64,000 nucleotides of DNA. Source: Paracholeplasma brassicae. Its GTDB lineage: Bacteria; Bacillota_I; Bacilli_A; Acholeplasmatales; UBA5453. The stretch lies in NCBI RefSeq assembly GCF_000967915.1, contig NC_022549.1, positions 467,522 through 531,521 on the forward strand. Direction: 5' to 3'. Below, piece by piece: positions 44,927 through 55,898 of the stretch. Each line of letters begins with the position of its first letter. Positions within the stretch are counted from its first letter, which is position 1. Under the pieces are notes generated by a model. That model was not told where the DNA came from, ran no database searches, and saw only the letters and a list, made by a program, of their open reading frames with translations. The position numbers and the translations under genes were made by a program.

Positions 44927-47908
44927 ATGAAAAAACTATTAATGGTGGTATATCTGAGCTGTTTGGTTGCTTTTGGGGTGTTTAATCAAAAGCAGTTTGA
45001 ACTAAAAGAGGTAAATGAAGAGATCCCATCACTACTGGAAGACAACACTTATTCTGCCACATTAAAACAGTGGAAAGCAGAAGGGTATCTAGATAATCAC
45101 TCATTTATGGCGATTATCTCGCCTTCTCTTTTTGTTTTAAGTAGCGATTCAAGTGGGTATCTAACCAGTCTTACTGAAGGCTATCAATCGTTTTTAACGA
45201 ATGAAGGGCTAAGTAATGAGACAGTCAACCAAGTCTACGAATTTGATCAAAGTCAAACGAGTGATCAATACGTTCTTTTTGAGGTTGATGTGACTGAAAC
45301 CGGTCTATATACCTTGGCGCTTGATTATTACTCATTAACAGAGACCATCAGAGAAATTGAACTGTCCGTTGAAGTTGATGGCAAAACCCCTTACTTTGAG
45401 GCCTCTCAAATCACACTAAATTCGTTTTATGAGGCACCTTCTGAGTTTAAGGTTGACCGTTATGGCAATGACATCATGCCAAACGCCACACAAGTTAGAA
45501 AATGGAGCCATGCGTATCTTAAAGACACCCTTAGACTTCAAGAAGACCCGCTCGTATTCTTATTAGAGGCGGGGACAAACGAGATTAAAATCAACCGAAC
45601 CAATGGTTATTTTAAACTTGGGAATTTGTATGTGAGCAATCAAGTGACTTATCAGAGTTACGAATCCTATTTAGAAGAAAATGCATTTCAAACTGGAAAC
45701 AAAACAGGTACGTATACGGTAGAGGCTGAAAATCCAACCCTAAAAAATACGTTGTCTGTTCGATACACAACCAATAAAAGCCCATCAGTGACACCTTTTG
45801 GGTTAATTGAAAACAAGTTAAACATCATTGATGGATCGACCTTTAAAACCTCAGGTCAAGCCATCTATTATGACATTGACATCAAAGAAGCCGGTTTTTA
45901 TCAGTTATCAATGAAGGTTTTACAAACCAAAGAATATCAGCGCGTGTTTAGAACCATTTCAATCAATGGCAAGATACCATTTGAAGAGGCAAGAAATTTG
46001 CCAATCAAATCGTCTTCAAAATGGCAAAACCACACGTTTAAAGATGATGAGGGAAATCCGCTTTGGTTTTACTTAGAAGAAGGGATCAACACCGTTGGAA
46101 TAGAGGCCTCAGCAACGCTGTTTAGACCAATTTATGAAGACATAAAGACAGTCATGGCGGGTATTAACGATCTTGCGTTAGATATCAAAAAACTGACGGG
46201 TAACCGAGTCGATGAGAACAGAGACTGGGACATTACGACCTACATGCCAAATCTAGCAAACGATTTAAGAGGCTATGGGGACATGATTAAAAACGCCTAT
46301 GAACAGTGGGTATCAATCAATGGTAGTAAAAAAGCCTCAGAAGTCTCAACCGGTTTAAAACTGTCTTATCAATGGTTATATGAGCTTGCAGATAAACCAA
46401 ATAGTGTGCCTAAAAATATATCAAAACTTTCAGGGACAACAAACTCAGTCTTACAACGTTTAGGTATTCTCATGCCTTTAACGATTGATTCACCGCTTTC
46501 AATCGACCGTATATACGTTCATGGTAGCCAATTTGATCTACCAAGAGCCAACAGCAAATGGTACGTTAATTTTTGGGTCAGTGTGAGACGCTTTTTTGCC
46601 TCTTTCTTCACCAAACAATACAACGACGAACCCGTTGAAGGCGAATTAGAAATATGGGTTAACCGCTCACGACAATACGTCAATTTGATGCAACAAATGG
46701 CGGACGATGAGTTTACAACTGAGTTTGGGACAAGAGTGAAAATCTCTATTATGCCAAATGAAGATAAACTCATTCTAGCGGCATCCTCTGGGGCAGAACC
46801 AGACGTTGCCATGGGGGTTGCTGGTTGGCGTCCATACGATTTTGCAATACGTAATGCGATCGTTGACTTAAGAAGTTTTGATGATTTTAGTGAGGTTGCT
46901 AATCAATTCATGGATGGGGCATTCTTACAATTAATCTATCAAAATGGGGTTTATGGGCTACCAGACACACAAAACTATTTTGTGATGTTTTACCGAAAAG
47001 ACATCATTGAAAAACTTGATTTGATTGTGCCTGACACCTGGGATGAAATGTTATCGATTCTACCTGAGCTTCAACGCTATGGGATGAATTTTTATGTCAA
47101 CTTATCAACGACGAATGCGTTTAAAGCGTTTCAATCGACAATGCCTTTCATCAATCAATTTGGTGGCACCATATACAATGACACGGTAACAGAGGCTACG
47201 CTTGATAACGAACAAACCATCGAAGCACTGCGCTTTATGACCGAACTTTACACGGTTTATTCACTACCACTTGAAGTGGGGAGTTTCTATAATGATTTTA
47301 GGTATGGGAAATTACCTATTGGTATTGGTGATTTTGGCATGTATGTTCAACTCCTTCACGCCGCACCAGAAATTGCTGGTCTTTGGGATATTGCCCCAAT
47401 GCCAGGGGTATTACAAAATGGGGTTGTTAACCGTTCTTACGATGGAGCAGCCACCGCATCAATGATATTTAAGAATTCAGACTTAAAAGAAGAAGCTTGG
47501 GATTTCTTAAAATGGTGGAGTAAAAAAGAAACACAAGTGAACTATTCGGAGTCTTTAATTACCTCAATGGGTGCTGAATACATGTGGAATACCTCAAATG
47601 TTGAGGCATTCAGAGAAATTAGTTGGGATGAGTCTCATAAAGACGTCTTTTTAGAACAATGGGCTTGGATCAATGACACCGCTAAAACGCCTGCGTCTTA
47701 CATGCTTGAAAGAGAAATTTCAAACGTGTGGAACAAAGTGGTTTATGATGGGGTGAATCTAAGAACTGCGGTTGAAGATGCGCAAGTCATCATCAACAAA
47801 GAAATCACAAGAAAAATGATTGAATTTAATTTTATTGATCGAAACGGTCGTATTTTAAAACCATACGTGTTACCGACCATTGAGAATATCGAAAGGTGGG
47901 TAGACTAG
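44927..47908 (+). CDS. Giant secreted fusion: two carbohydrate-binding-like domains plus solute-binding domain
   Basis: 993 residues from ATG 44927 (GAGGTGG upstream). A hydrophobic N-terminus ([16 protein letters not shown]) is a signal or anchor without a clean lipobox. Residues about 85-245 and 260-420 are two related beta-sandwich repeats ([13 protein letters not shown] / [23 protein letters not shown] / [22 protein letters not shown] / [12 protein letters not shown]). A helical linker follows to about 570. Residues about 575-990 are a family 1 binding domain ([25 protein letters not shown]-type ligand loop). The fusion probably holds long glycan chains and hands an end to the transporter (inference). 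Confidence 0.82.
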   Translation: MKKLLMVVYLSCLVAFGVFNQKQFELKEVNEEIPSLLEDNTYSATLKQWKAEGYLDNHSFMAIISPSLFVLSSDSSGYLTSLTEGYQSFLTNEGLSNETVNQVYEFDQSQTSDQYVLFEVDVTETGLYTLALDYYSLTETIREIELSVEVDGKTPYFEASQITLNSFYEAPSEFKVDRYGNDIMPNATQVRKWSHAYLKDTLRLQEDPLVFLLEAGTNEIKINRTNGYFKLGNLYVSNQVTYQSYESYLEENAFQTGNKTGTYTVEAENPTLKNTLSVRYTTNKSPSVTPFGLIENKLNIIDGSTFKTSGQAIYYDIDIKEAGFYQLSMKVLQTKEYQRVFRTISINGKIPFEEARNLPIKSSSKWQNHTFKDDEGNPLWFYLEEGINTVGIEASATLFRPIYEDIKTVMAGINDLALDIKKLTGNRVDENRDWDITTYMPNLANDLRGYGDMIKNAYEQWVSINGSKKASEVSTGLKLSYQWLYELADKPNSVPKNISKLSGTTNSVLQRLGILMPLTIDSPLSIDRIYVHGSQFDLPRANSKWYVNFWVSVRRFFASFFTKQYNDEPVEGELEIWVNRSRQYVNLMQQMADDEFTTEFGTRVKISIMPNEDKLILAASSGAEPDVAMGVAGWRPYDFAIRNAIVDLRSFDDFSEVANQFMDGAFLQLIYQNGVYGLPDTQNYFVMFYRKDIIEKLDLIVPDTWDEMLSILPELQRYGMNFYVNLSTTNAFKAFQSTMPFINQFGGTIYNDTVTEATLDNEQTIEALRFMTELYTVYSLPLEVGSFYNDFRYGKLPIGIGDFGMYVQLLHAAPEIAGLWDIAPMPGVLQNGVVNRSYDGAATASMIFKNSDLKEEAWDFLKWWSKKETQVNYSESLITSMGAEYMWNTSNVEAFREISWDESHKDVFLEQWAWINDTAKTPASYMLEREISNVWNKVVYDGVNLRTAVEDAQVIINKEITRKMIEFNFIDRNGRILKPYVLPTIENIERWVD

Positions 47909-47909
47909 G

Positions 47910-48836
47910 ATGGATGAGAAGTTATTAATCAAAAAGAGTAAGCAAAAACGATTAATCAAAGAAGACATCCATGGCATGCTTTTCAGTTTGCCATACATAC
48001 TGGCCTTTATCGCCTTTATCGTGATTCCTGTGTTTATGGGGATGTTGTTGTCATTTACGTATTTTAATCTCTTAGAACCGGCTTCATTTATCGGGTTATC
48101 TAACTACATTACGTTATTAACATCGGATGACGCGTTTATGCAACAAGTCATCCCAAACACCATTAAGTTTGCGTTTTTTGTGGGGCCTGTGGGCTATTTG
48201 CTAGGTTTTTTCTTAGCATGGTTACTTGCACAAATACCTCACAAATTAAGAACTGTTTTGGCGTTAGTTATTTACTCACCATCAATGACCGCAGGGGTTG
48301 CGATGTCAGTCATGTGGAAAATCATCTTCTCAGGGGATGAAAGTGGGTATTTAAACTCGTTTTTATTAAATTTAAACTTAATTGATACACCAATCCAGTG
48401 GCTCACAAATCCAGACTATTTAATGACTATCATGATCATCGTCACCATTTGGAGTTCTATGGGGATTGGATTCTTAGCGATGCTCGCTGGTGTATTAAAT
48501 ATCAACCAAGAGCTTTATGAAGCGGCTTATGTGGATGGGATGAGTAATAAATTTCAAGAAATTTTCTACATCACCATTCCATCAATGAAGCCACAAATGC
48601 TCTTTGGTGCGGTGATGAGCTTAGTAGGTACGTTTAATGCGGGTGCCATTGGGGTACAATTATCTGGGCAAAACCCAACGCCTCAAAACGCCGGTCAATT
48701 GATTGTGACCCACATCGATGACTTTGGCTTTATACGTTACGACATGGGGTATGCCGCTGCAATTTCGGTGGTCTTACTGATTATGGTCTACGTATTCTCA
48801 AGAGTAGCCCACAAATTATTTGGAGAAAAGGAGTGA
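47910..48836 (+). CDS. Sugar ABC permease, MalF-like (pair A)
   Basis: 308 residues, six spans; EAA loop [28 protein letters not shown]. Begins one base after the fusion protein's stop and is followed by a MalG-like partner. Conserved [15 protein letters not shown] region replaces the usual MalF P3 segment. Confidence 0.93.
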   Translation: MDEKLLIKKSKQKRLIKEDIHGMLFSLPYILAFIAFIVIPVFMGMLLSFTYFNLLEPASFIGLSNYITLLTSDDAFMQQVIPNTIKFAFFVGPVGYLLGFFLAWLLAQIPHKLRTVLALVIYSPSMTAGVAMSVMWKIIFSGDESGYLNSFLLNLNLIDTPIQWLTNPDYLMTIMIIVTIWSSMGIGFLAMLAGVLNINQELYEAAYVDGMSNKFQEIFYITIPSMKPQMLFGAVMSLVGTFNAGAIGVQLSGQNPTPQNAGQLIVTHIDDFGFIRYDMGYAAAISVVLLIMVYVFSRVAHKLFGEKE

Positions 48837-48842
48837 TTAGAA

Positions 48843-49715
48843 ATGGCTGCATTTAAAGGCACAAAGATAAACCCACAAAGCTTTCACGTGTCTCAAATCA
48901 AGTTTTTAATCATTTTGATTCCAGTCGCAGTGATTATGGCTTTACCGATTGTCTATATTTTCAACCATGCGTTTAAACCACTCAATGAACTTTTCGCATG
49001 GCCACCAAGATTTTTCGTGATTAACCCAACGACTAAAAACTTTAGAGACTTGTTTGCGGTTACCTCAACTACGGGTATTCCGATGTCGAGGTATTTGTTT
49101 AATTCGGTGGTGATTACGTTTGTTACGGTGGTGTTATCGATTGTCATATCAAGTTTGGCGGGGTTCGCCTTATCAAAACTTGATTTTAAAATAAAACGTC
49201 CATTAATGCTTGCCAATAATATTGCCTTGATGTTTGTTGGCTCTGCGGTGATTATTCCAAGGTACTTGGTGATTGAACGTCTTGGTTTAATCGATACGTT
49301 TTGGGTTCATATTCTACCTGGTTTAGCAATTCCTGTTGGGTTATTTTTAATCAAACAGTTCATCGATCAAATTCCAAAAGATTTGATTGAAGCCTCAAGA
49401 ATTGATGGTGCAAGTGATATTCGCATTTATTTTACAATCATCCTACCCCTAATCAAACCAGCCATCGCAACGATTGCGATTGTCTCGTTTCAAGGGGTTT
49501 GGAATAACACGGAAACCTCAATGAACTACATCAATAACGAATCATTAAAAACGTTTGCGTTTTACATGTCGACACTAACAACGACCTCAAATACAGTAGC
49601 AGGACAAGGGATGGCTGCGGCGGCCAGTTTGATTATGTTTATTCCAAACCTTGTGATCTTTATCTTCTTACAAAAGAACGTCATGAATACGATGGCGCAT
49701 TCGGGGATTAAGTAA
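48843..49715 (+). CDS. Sugar ABC permease, MalG-like (pair A)
   Basis: 290 residues, six spans; EAA loop [27 protein letters not shown], then [19 protein letters not shown]. The C-terminus ends at [14 protein letters not shown], a family-typical tail. GGAG upstream; one base separates it from the next gene. Confidence 0.93.
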   Translation: MAAFKGTKINPQSFHVSQIKFLIILIPVAVIMALPIVYIFNHAFKPLNELFAWPPRFFVINPTTKNFRDLFAVTSTTGIPMSRYLFNSVVITFVTVVLSIVISSLAGFALSKLDFKIKRPLMLANNIALMFVGSAVIIPRYLVIERLGLIDTFWVHILPGLAIPVGLFLIKQFIDQIPKDLIEASRIDGASDIRIYFTIILPLIKPAIATIAIVSFQGVWNNTETSMNYINNESLKTFAFYMSTLTTTSNTVAGQGMAAAASLIMFIPNLVIFIFLQKNVMNTMAHSGIK

Positions 49716-49716
49716 G

Positions 49717-51717
49717 ATGAAAAAAATAGTCATTATTTTAATTGGAGTTTTTACATTACTACTTGTTAACGTTCAACTAAGTGCCGTCAACGTGAATCAA
49801 ACAAGTGCCCCTTATGAGACCTATACCACAGGACCTAACGGCAGAAGAATCACCACTCAAACCGCTTATGAACCCGCTGGTATTGTTAGTCTTGGGCTTG
49901 GGTTATCAAGCCCTGAGGATCTTTATATCAAAGACGATGTGATCTACATCGCTGACACAGGCAACAAACGAATTGTCAAACTGGACTTAAATGGCAATTT
50001 TGAGGTATTGATTTCAAGTTTAAACCAACCAACGGGCATTCATGTCGATGAGTTTAATCAAATATATGTGGCAGATAAAGGCAACCAAATGGTCTATAAA
50101 TACGATCAAACTGGTTTACTACTTGATTCATTTGGTAGACCTACCGAACCAATTTTTGGACAAAACTCACCCTATGTGCCAACAAAAATCGTGACTGGCC
50201 CTAGAGGCATCATGTACGTGGCAGGTGAAGGTTCGACCTCGGGTTTAATTCAGTTAAACTACGCTGGGGATTTCTTAGGTTTTTTTGGGACCAACGAGAC
50301 CACAAAAACCTGGTACCAACAACTCGCTGAATGGTTTAGCTTGGATTTAGCTAAAACCGTTCCAACGTCGCCTTTAAATCTAGCAATTGATGAAAAAGGT
50401 TCTGTTTTTACAACCACACTTGCAACCTCAAGTCAGGTGAAAAAGTTTAACATTGCTTCAAATGTGGTCTTGACCCTGAGTAATCAAAGTCAACCGGTTG
50501 CAATTACCATTAATGCGTTTAATAATATTTATACCTTATCAGACGAAGGGATTATTACGGAATACGACGCTTATGGCAATCTCATCTTTGAATTTGGTGG
50601 GCTTGACCAGGGCAATCGGGTCTTAGGACTATTTGTCAACCCAACAGACATCGATATCGACAGTCAAAATAATCTATATGTGCTTGATAAAGCAACCAAT
50701 CAAATTCAAATGCTTCAACGAGCAGAATTTACCATGATGGTGCATCAAGGCTTAGAAGACTTTAATAATGGGATTTATTCGATCGAACAGTGGGAAGAAG
50801 TCCTACGCATGAATTCGATGTTTGCCCTTGCAAACAGCGCGATTGCAAGAGCAAGATTTAGAAACCTAGAATATAATGAAGCACTTGATTATTATCGAAT
50901 TGCCGCAGACAGACAAGGCTATAGTGATTCGTTTTGGCAAATTAGATATGAATGGATGCAAAACTATCTAGGTATTGTGTTAATCTTGTTGATTAGTTTA
51001 TTTGTTTTACTAAAAGCACTTAAGTTCATTGACAAGAAATACCACATTTATGACCCACTGAGAAGTTATCGAAAACGACTACTTGAGGTGCGGTTAATTA
51101 GAGAACTTAGTTTAATCTTCAAGATGTTTAGGCACCCAGTGGATACGTTTTACGAAATCAAACGAAACAATAAAGCATCGTATTTATCATCAACGATCTT
51201 ATTTGGGCTTTTTATCGCAATCAACGTCACAAGTGTTTATCAAACCGCGTTTGTGTTTAACTACACCAATTTAGAAGCGTATTCGTTGATTCGAGAGGTT
51301 GCGATATTGGCATCGTTGATTGTGTTGTTTGTGTTTTCAAACTACTTGATTTCAACCCTCTCCTCAGGTGAAGGTTTCTTCAAAGATATCTACCGAGGGA
51401 CTGCTTATAGTTTAGCGCCATACATCATATTGACGCTACCCGTTATTATTTTATCGCACGGCTTAACACTGAATGAAGTTTTCATTTATAGTGCACTGAA
51501 TCAAATTAAGTTTTATTGGTCATTAGGGTTAATCATTCTAATGATGAAAGAAATCCATAATTACAACCTTAAAGCGTTGTTAAAAAACATTTTCTTAACA
51601 CTCTTTGTGATGGTGATGATTGTGGTGATTGTGTTCTTAGTTTATTTACTAGCCAATCAACTCTACGAGTACGTCGTAGGTATCATTAGGGAGGTGATTG
51701 TTCGTGCATCGAGTTAA
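49717..51717 (+). CDS. Secreted NHL-repeat propeller with TPR-like segment and Yip1-type membrane domain
   Basis: 666 residues. Cleavable signal peptide (ending near QLSA). Residues about 50-340 form NHL repeats (LYIKDDVIYIADTGNKRIVKLDLNGN, IYVADKGNQMVYKYDQTG, NLYVLDKATNQIQML), an extracytoplasmic six-bladed propeller. Residues about 345-410 are TPR-like (YNEALDYYRIAADRQ). One span near 420-440 is followed by a Yip1-like four- to five-span domain (about 465-660). No enzyme motif. Placed between two permease pairs, it looks like a membrane scaffold or docking subunit of the importer. This combination recurs, as I recall, beside DUF5696 genes in Paenibacillus. Confidence 0.8.
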   Translation: MKKIVIILIGVFTLLLVNVQLSAVNVNQTSAPYETYTTGPNGRRITTQTAYEPAGIVSLGLGLSSPEDLYIKDDVIYIADTGNKRIVKLDLNGNFEVLISSLNQPTGIHVDEFNQIYVADKGNQMVYKYDQTGLLLDSFGRPTEPIFGQNSPYVPTKIVTGPRGIMYVAGEGSTSGLIQLNYAGDFLGFFGTNETTKTWYQQLAEWFSLDLAKTVPTSPLNLAIDEKGSVFTTTLATSSQVKKFNIASNVVLTLSNQSQPVAITINAFNNIYTLSDEGIITEYDAYGNLIFEFGGLDQGNRVLGLFVNPTDIDIDSQNNLYVLDKATNQIQMLQRAEFTMMVHQGLEDFNNGIYSIEQWEEVLRMNSMFALANSAIARARFRNLEYNEALDYYRIAADRQGYSDSFWQIRYEWMQNYLGIVLILLISLFVLLKALKFIDKKYHIYDPLRSYRKRLLEVRLIRELSLIFKMFRHPVDTFYEIKRNNKASYLSSTILFGLFIAINVTSVYQTAFVFNYTNLEAYSLIREVAILASLIVLFVFSNYLISTLSSGEGFFKDIYRGTAYSLAPYIILTLPVIILSHGLTLNEVFIYSALNQIKFYWSLGLIILMMKEIHNYNLKALLKNIFLTLFVMVMIVVIVFLVYLLANQLYEYVVGIIREVIVRASS

Positions 51718-53950
51718 ACGTCTATTACTGACTAGTTTATTACTTTTAGGTATTGGTTTAACATTAGTACAACTCAGTGGAAAAACACACGTGATTAAAG
51801 ACGTGGTTAGCACCTCTAATGTTGCGCCATCAAAAGCTGCGCTTCAAAGTAATCGTTACACACAAAAAGAAGATTTAACACCAACCTCAAATCCGTTAGT
51901 CACATTAAATGGTTATGAAAAAATCGCTTCAAATAACGTCTCTAAGTTAAGTCTATACGTCAACATCAACGACTTATCGTTTCGAGTGTTAAATGAGGAA
52001 ACAGGGTATGTGTTTGGTTCAAACGTTGAACTGGATTACCTAGATGAGACAAACCCAAATTATGACCCAAGCGATCAACCACTCAATCAAACGTGGCGTA
52101 ACCGTGTGAAATCACCGGTATCGGTGCTTTATTATACAGGGGCAAACCTACAAGAAGAGTATTTGTTTCAAAACCCAGGGTCTTCGTTTACTTACTTACC
52201 ACTAAATGAAGGTGATAAAAAAGGGTTTGAAGCGAATTTAAGTTTTGCGTTATCTAAAGTGAACCTAACCTTAAGGGTCTACATTGATGATCAAGGTTTA
52301 AGTGTTGAAATACCAAACGATGGTATCAAAGAAGATCCTTCAACACTGGATACGAGAAGACAACTTGCGGGTGTGACACCTTACCCATTTTTTGGTTCAA
52401 CCAAAAGAGACACCACCACAGGCTATGTGCTTGTGCCTGATGGTGTCGGTGCATTAATGCGATTTGAAGACCGTCCAATGACGGGCACTTACAGCAAGCG
52501 TTTCTTTGGTAATGAATCGTTTTCTAGTCTAAGTGAAGAAAGCTTATTCATGAATGTTTATGGCATGGTTCATGGAGTCAATCAAAACGGCTTTTTAGCG
52601 ATTGTTGAAAAAGGAAGCGCTCAAGCAAGTTTTGTCTACACACCAAGTGGGGAACCCATTGATCTAAATTACGCGAACGTCTCATTTGAATACCGCATCG
52701 CTTATACGCAGTATCTAAACCAATCGGGGACTTCCTCGGTTCGACTGGTTCAAGAGAGAAGAAACGAATACGACATCAAAATCAGTTACAGATTCTTAAG
52801 TAATGAATACGCCAATTACGTCGGTATGGCTAAAAGCTATCAAGAAGAACTAATTCTAGAAGGTGCGCTAACACCTTATGACAAACCAGAGGTAAGTCTA
52901 CACTTAGACGTCCTAATGGCAGAAAATAAAAAGGCGTTGTTTGGTAGAAAATTAGTCTTAATGACGACGTTTAATCAAACCAAACAAATGGTTGAAGCCT
53001 TAAATGATGAAGGGATTAATACACTTGATTTAACCCTGCATGGGTTTCAAAAAGGTGGGCTATCCTATCAAGGACCTGACTATGATCAAATTGAAAAGAA
53101 GTTAGGTGGAACAAAAGCACTAAAGACACTGTCTGATTTTGGGGCAAACGTCTACTTTCAAACCAATTACGTGACTGCATACAAAGAAGCTAAAGGCTAC
53201 AGCATGAAGCACGTTTCTCAAAGCATTGGTCAACAGTTGATTTCGATTAATGACGATTACGTGCTTTCACTTAAAGACACCATCGGAATGTATGAAAGCG
53301 ACTATCAAACGCTTAGTAAACAAGGCATCAATAACGTGTCGTTTGATTATTTAGGTAACGTTTTGTATAGAGATTACGCAAATAAAGGCACAAGAGAAGA
53401 TTTAATTGACGTGGCAAAATCCTTTTTAGATGTCGCAGCGCAATCAGCAATTTCTAACGCATTTAGTTATTTGTTTTCGGCTGACGTCATCAAAGACGCG
53501 CCAATGTATTCGTCTCAACAACTACGGTTTAGTGATACGGTGCCATTTTATGCCTACGTCTTGCAAGGTCATCAACAAACCTATGCGAGATCAGCGAATT
53601 TCTTTTCAAATACACAAAATGAATTGTTAAGAATGGTTGACTACCATTTATTTCCAAGTTTCTTTGTGACAAATGAATCATCATATTTATTACTCGATAC
53701 GAATTCTTCGAATCTCTTTACCTCACGTTTTAGTGATTGGAAAGAAGAAATTGTTAGACAGTATCATTACGTCAACGAGGCTTTAAGTCCTGTTAGACAA
53801 GCAAGTATCCTTAGTCGTGAAGTACTTGATGATGGCGTCGTTTTAGTCAGCTATTCAAATGGTATTAAGATATTAATTAACTATACAGGAAAAGACTACA
53901 CCTATCAAACACAGGTTGTTAGTGCTACAGATTATGAGGTGATTTTATGA
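51704..53950 (+). CDS. DUF5696-like extracytoplasmic protein, candidate glycosidase
   Basis: 748 residues from GTG 51704, preferred over TTG 51698 because GGAGG then lies nine bases away. It overlaps the previous gene by 14 bp. One N-terminal span anchors it outside. Residues about 55-300 form a beta-rich domain (NGYEKIASNNVSKLSLYVN, GYVLVPDGVGALMRFED). Residues about 310-640 alternate strands and helices like a barrel (GINTLDLTLHGFQKGG, NVYFQTNYVTAYKEA, GINNVSFDYLGNVLYRDY). A final sandwich holds GVVLVSYSNGIKILINYTG. This layout resembles clan members such as GH101 or GH66, but no catalytic motif is certain. I recognise the family as DUF5696 with moderate confidence. Confidence 0.72.
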   Translation: MHRVKRLLLTSLLLLGIGLTLVQLSGKTHVIKDVVSTSNVAPSKAALQSNRYTQKEDLTPTSNPLVTLNGYEKIASNNVSKLSLYVNINDLSFRVLNEETGYVFGSNVELDYLDETNPNYDPSDQPLNQTWRNRVKSPVSVLYYTGANLQEEYLFQNPGSSFTYLPLNEGDKKGFEANLSFALSKVNLTLRVYIDDQGLSVEIPNDGIKEDPSTLDTRRQLAGVTPYPFFGSTKRDTTTGYVLVPDGVGALMRFEDRPMTGTYSKRFFGNESFSSLSEESLFMNVYGMVHGVNQNGFLAIVEKGSAQASFVYTPSGEPIDLNYANVSFEYRIAYTQYLNQSGTSSVRLVQERRNEYDIKISYRFLSNEYANYVGMAKSYQEELILEGALTPYDKPEVSLHLDVLMAENKKALFGRKLVLMTTFNQTKQMVEALNDEGINTLDLTLHGFQKGGLSYQGPDYDQIEKKLGGTKALKTLSDFGANVYFQTNYVTAYKEAKGYSMKHVSQSIGQQLISINDDYVLSLKDTIGMYESDYQTLSKQGINNVSFDYLGNVLYRDYANKGTREDLIDVAKSFLDVAAQSAISNAFSYLFSADVIKDAPMYSSQQLRFSDTVPFYAYVLQGHQQTYARSANFFSNTQNELLRMVDYHLFPSFFVTNESSYLLLDTNSSNLFTSRFSDWKEEIVRQYHYVNEALSPVRQASILSREVLDDGVVLVSYSNGIKILINYTGKDYTYQTQVVSATDYEVIL

Positions 53951-54966
53951 TTAAAGTAAAAAAACTTCTTAATCAGGTGATGTCTTTGTTAAGTAAAGGC
54001 ATCAAGAAGTTAACCAATAACCGTTTGATTTCTTATCAAAACAATCAGTTAGTGTTCTTTAAGAAGATTAACGTAAGAGTGACCAATAAAAAAAGAGAAA
54101 TGTTTTATGGTTACGTCTTCATCTCGATTTGGCTCGTTGGGTTTTTATTCCTAACGGTTTACCCACTGGTGATGTCCTTTATCTTTAGTTTAAATAAGGT
54201 CACCATTACAGGTGCCAAAGGCATTCAAATGACGTTTAGTGGGTTTCAAAACTACATTGACATCTTCACAAGTGATTTGGATTTTGTCGACTATTTGTGG
54301 GCGTTTTTAGGACAAATTGTCTTATACGTGCCAATCATCTTAATTATCTCGATGGTGATTTCGATTTTACTGAATCAAAAGATTAAACTAAGGGGCTTCT
54401 TTAGATCGGTATTTTTCTTACCCGTTATTATTGCCTCTGGACCAGTCATCAACGAACTTTTAAAACAAGGCGCAGGGACAATCCCACTCTTAGAAGAAAC
54501 AGGGATAGTCGAAACGCTCTCAAAAACACTGCCTGCTTTTATGGCAAATCCGATTGCCTTACTCTTTGATGAGATGATCATTGTCTTATGGTTTTCAGGG
54601 GTTCAAATTGTTTTATTTTTAGCAGGATTACAAAAAATCTCAACTGAAATCTATGAAGCGGCCCAAATTGATGGGGCATCGCCTTGGGAATCGTTTTGGA
54701 AGATTACGTTACCTTCTTTAAAAAGCATCATCTTAGTCAGTGCGGTTTATACGATTGTCATGCTTGCGACATTCTCGAATAATTCAATCATTGGTCACAT
54801 TCAAAAGGTGATGTTTGATACGACCAAAGGCTATGGTTATTCAAGTGCGCTTGCGTGGGTGTATTTCGTCGTGATTGCCTTACTCTTAGGTGTGGTGGCG
54901 TTCTTGTTAAAAAATCCAAAGGAAAAGAAAATCAAGAAGGGGGTAAAACGATATGCAACAAAGTAA
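53947..54966 (+). CDS. Sugar ABC permease, MalF-like (pair B)
   Basis: 339 residues; a roughly 45-residue basic cytoplasmic N-terminal extension precedes six spans. EAA loop EIYEAAQIDGASPWESFWKITLPSLKS. ATGA overlap with the DUF5696-like gene and a 14-bp overlap with the next permease show tight coupling. Confidence 0.93.
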   Translation: MIKVKKLLNQVMSLLSKGIKKLTNNRLISYQNNQLVFFKKINVRVTNKKREMFYGYVFISIWLVGFLFLTVYPLVMSFIFSLNKVTITGAKGIQMTFSGFQNYIDIFTSDLDFVDYLWAFLGQIVLYVPIILIISMVISILLNQKIKLRGFFRSVFFLPVIIASGPVINELLKQGAGTIPLLEETGIVETLSKTLPAFMANPIALLFDEMIIVLWFSGVQIVLFLAGLQKISTEIYEAAQIDGASPWESFWKITLPSLKSIILVSAVYTIVMLATFSNNSIIGHIQKVMFDTTKGYGYSSALAWVYFVVIALLLGVVAFLLKNPKEKKIKKGVKRYATK

Positions 54967-55894
54967 ACGATTAGAATCGATTTCGAAACAAAAGATACTA
55001 AAAACGCTCTTTGGGATGAAGTTAACCGATGGGTTAGTGTTTAAGTTTCTAATTTATTCGCTTTTAGTCATTGTGTCTTTTGTCTATTTATACCCCTTAC
55101 TCTATATGTTTAGCTATAGCATTAAAAGCTTACAAGATTTACTAAATCCGATGGTTGATCAGGTTCCAACGGGGTTTTATTTTAAGAATTACCTTGATGC
55201 GTTTAAGACCTTGAAGTATTTTGAGACGATGAGTACCTCACTCGTGGTTACCTTGATTCCAGCCATCCTTCAAACCATTGTTGCCTCACTGGTTGGTTAT
55301 GGGTTTGCCAGGTTTGAGTTTCCTTTAAAAAAGACACTCATGGCTTTTGTGCTTGCGACCTACATCATCCCACCACAAGTGACGATGATTCCAAGGTATG
55401 TTTTGTTTAACGACTTAGGTATTCTACATACGGTTTATGCCATATTATTACCAGCTAGTCTTGGTCAAGGCTTAAACTCGGCCATTTTCATCTTGATTTT
55501 TTATCAATTTTATAAGATGATTCCAAAAGCGCTTGATGAAGCAGCTCAAATTGATGGGGCAGGAAAGTTTTATACGTATTTTAAAATTGCAATCCCACTA
55601 TCAGTGCCGTCGTTTATTACCACTTTCTTATTTAGTTTTGTTTGGTACTGGAATGAAACCTACATTTCTGGTTTATTCTTAGGTAGGGATGTTGAAACCC
55701 TACAAATTCGTCTTCAAAACTTCGTTAGTGCATATAACGCCATTATGGGTGGCTCAGGGGATGTGGATTTTGCAAATGAAGCCATCCGTATGTCGGCCAC
55801 ACTCTTAATCATACTACCAATGCTACTGGTTTATTTTATTCTACAGCGCTGGTTCATTGAGGGTGTCGATAAAGCGGGTATAACAGGAGAGTGA
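54953..55894 (+). CDS. Sugar ABC permease, MalG-like (pair B)
   Basis: 313 residues; EAA loop KALDEAAQIDGAGKFYTYFKIAIPLSVP; WYWNETYISGLFLG; tail FIEGVDKAGITGE. GGGGG-type ribosome site within the upstream gene. With pair A it gives this locus two complete membrane cores and still no ATPase. Confidence 0.93.
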   Translation: MQQSKRLESISKQKILKTLFGMKLTDGLVFKFLIYSLLVIVSFVYLYPLLYMFSYSIKSLQDLLNPMVDQVPTGFYFKNYLDAFKTLKYFETMSTSLVVTLIPAILQTIVASLVGYGFARFEFPLKKTLMAFVLATYIIPPQVTMIPRYVLFNDLGILHTVYAILLPASLGQGLNSAIFILIFYQFYKMIPKALDEAAQIDGAGKFYTYFKIAIPLSVPSFITTFLFSFVWYWNETYISGLFLGRDVETLQIRLQNFVSAYNAIMGGSGDVDFANEAIRMSATLLIILPMLLVYFILQRWFIEGVDKAGITGE

Positions 55895-55898
55895 TGAC

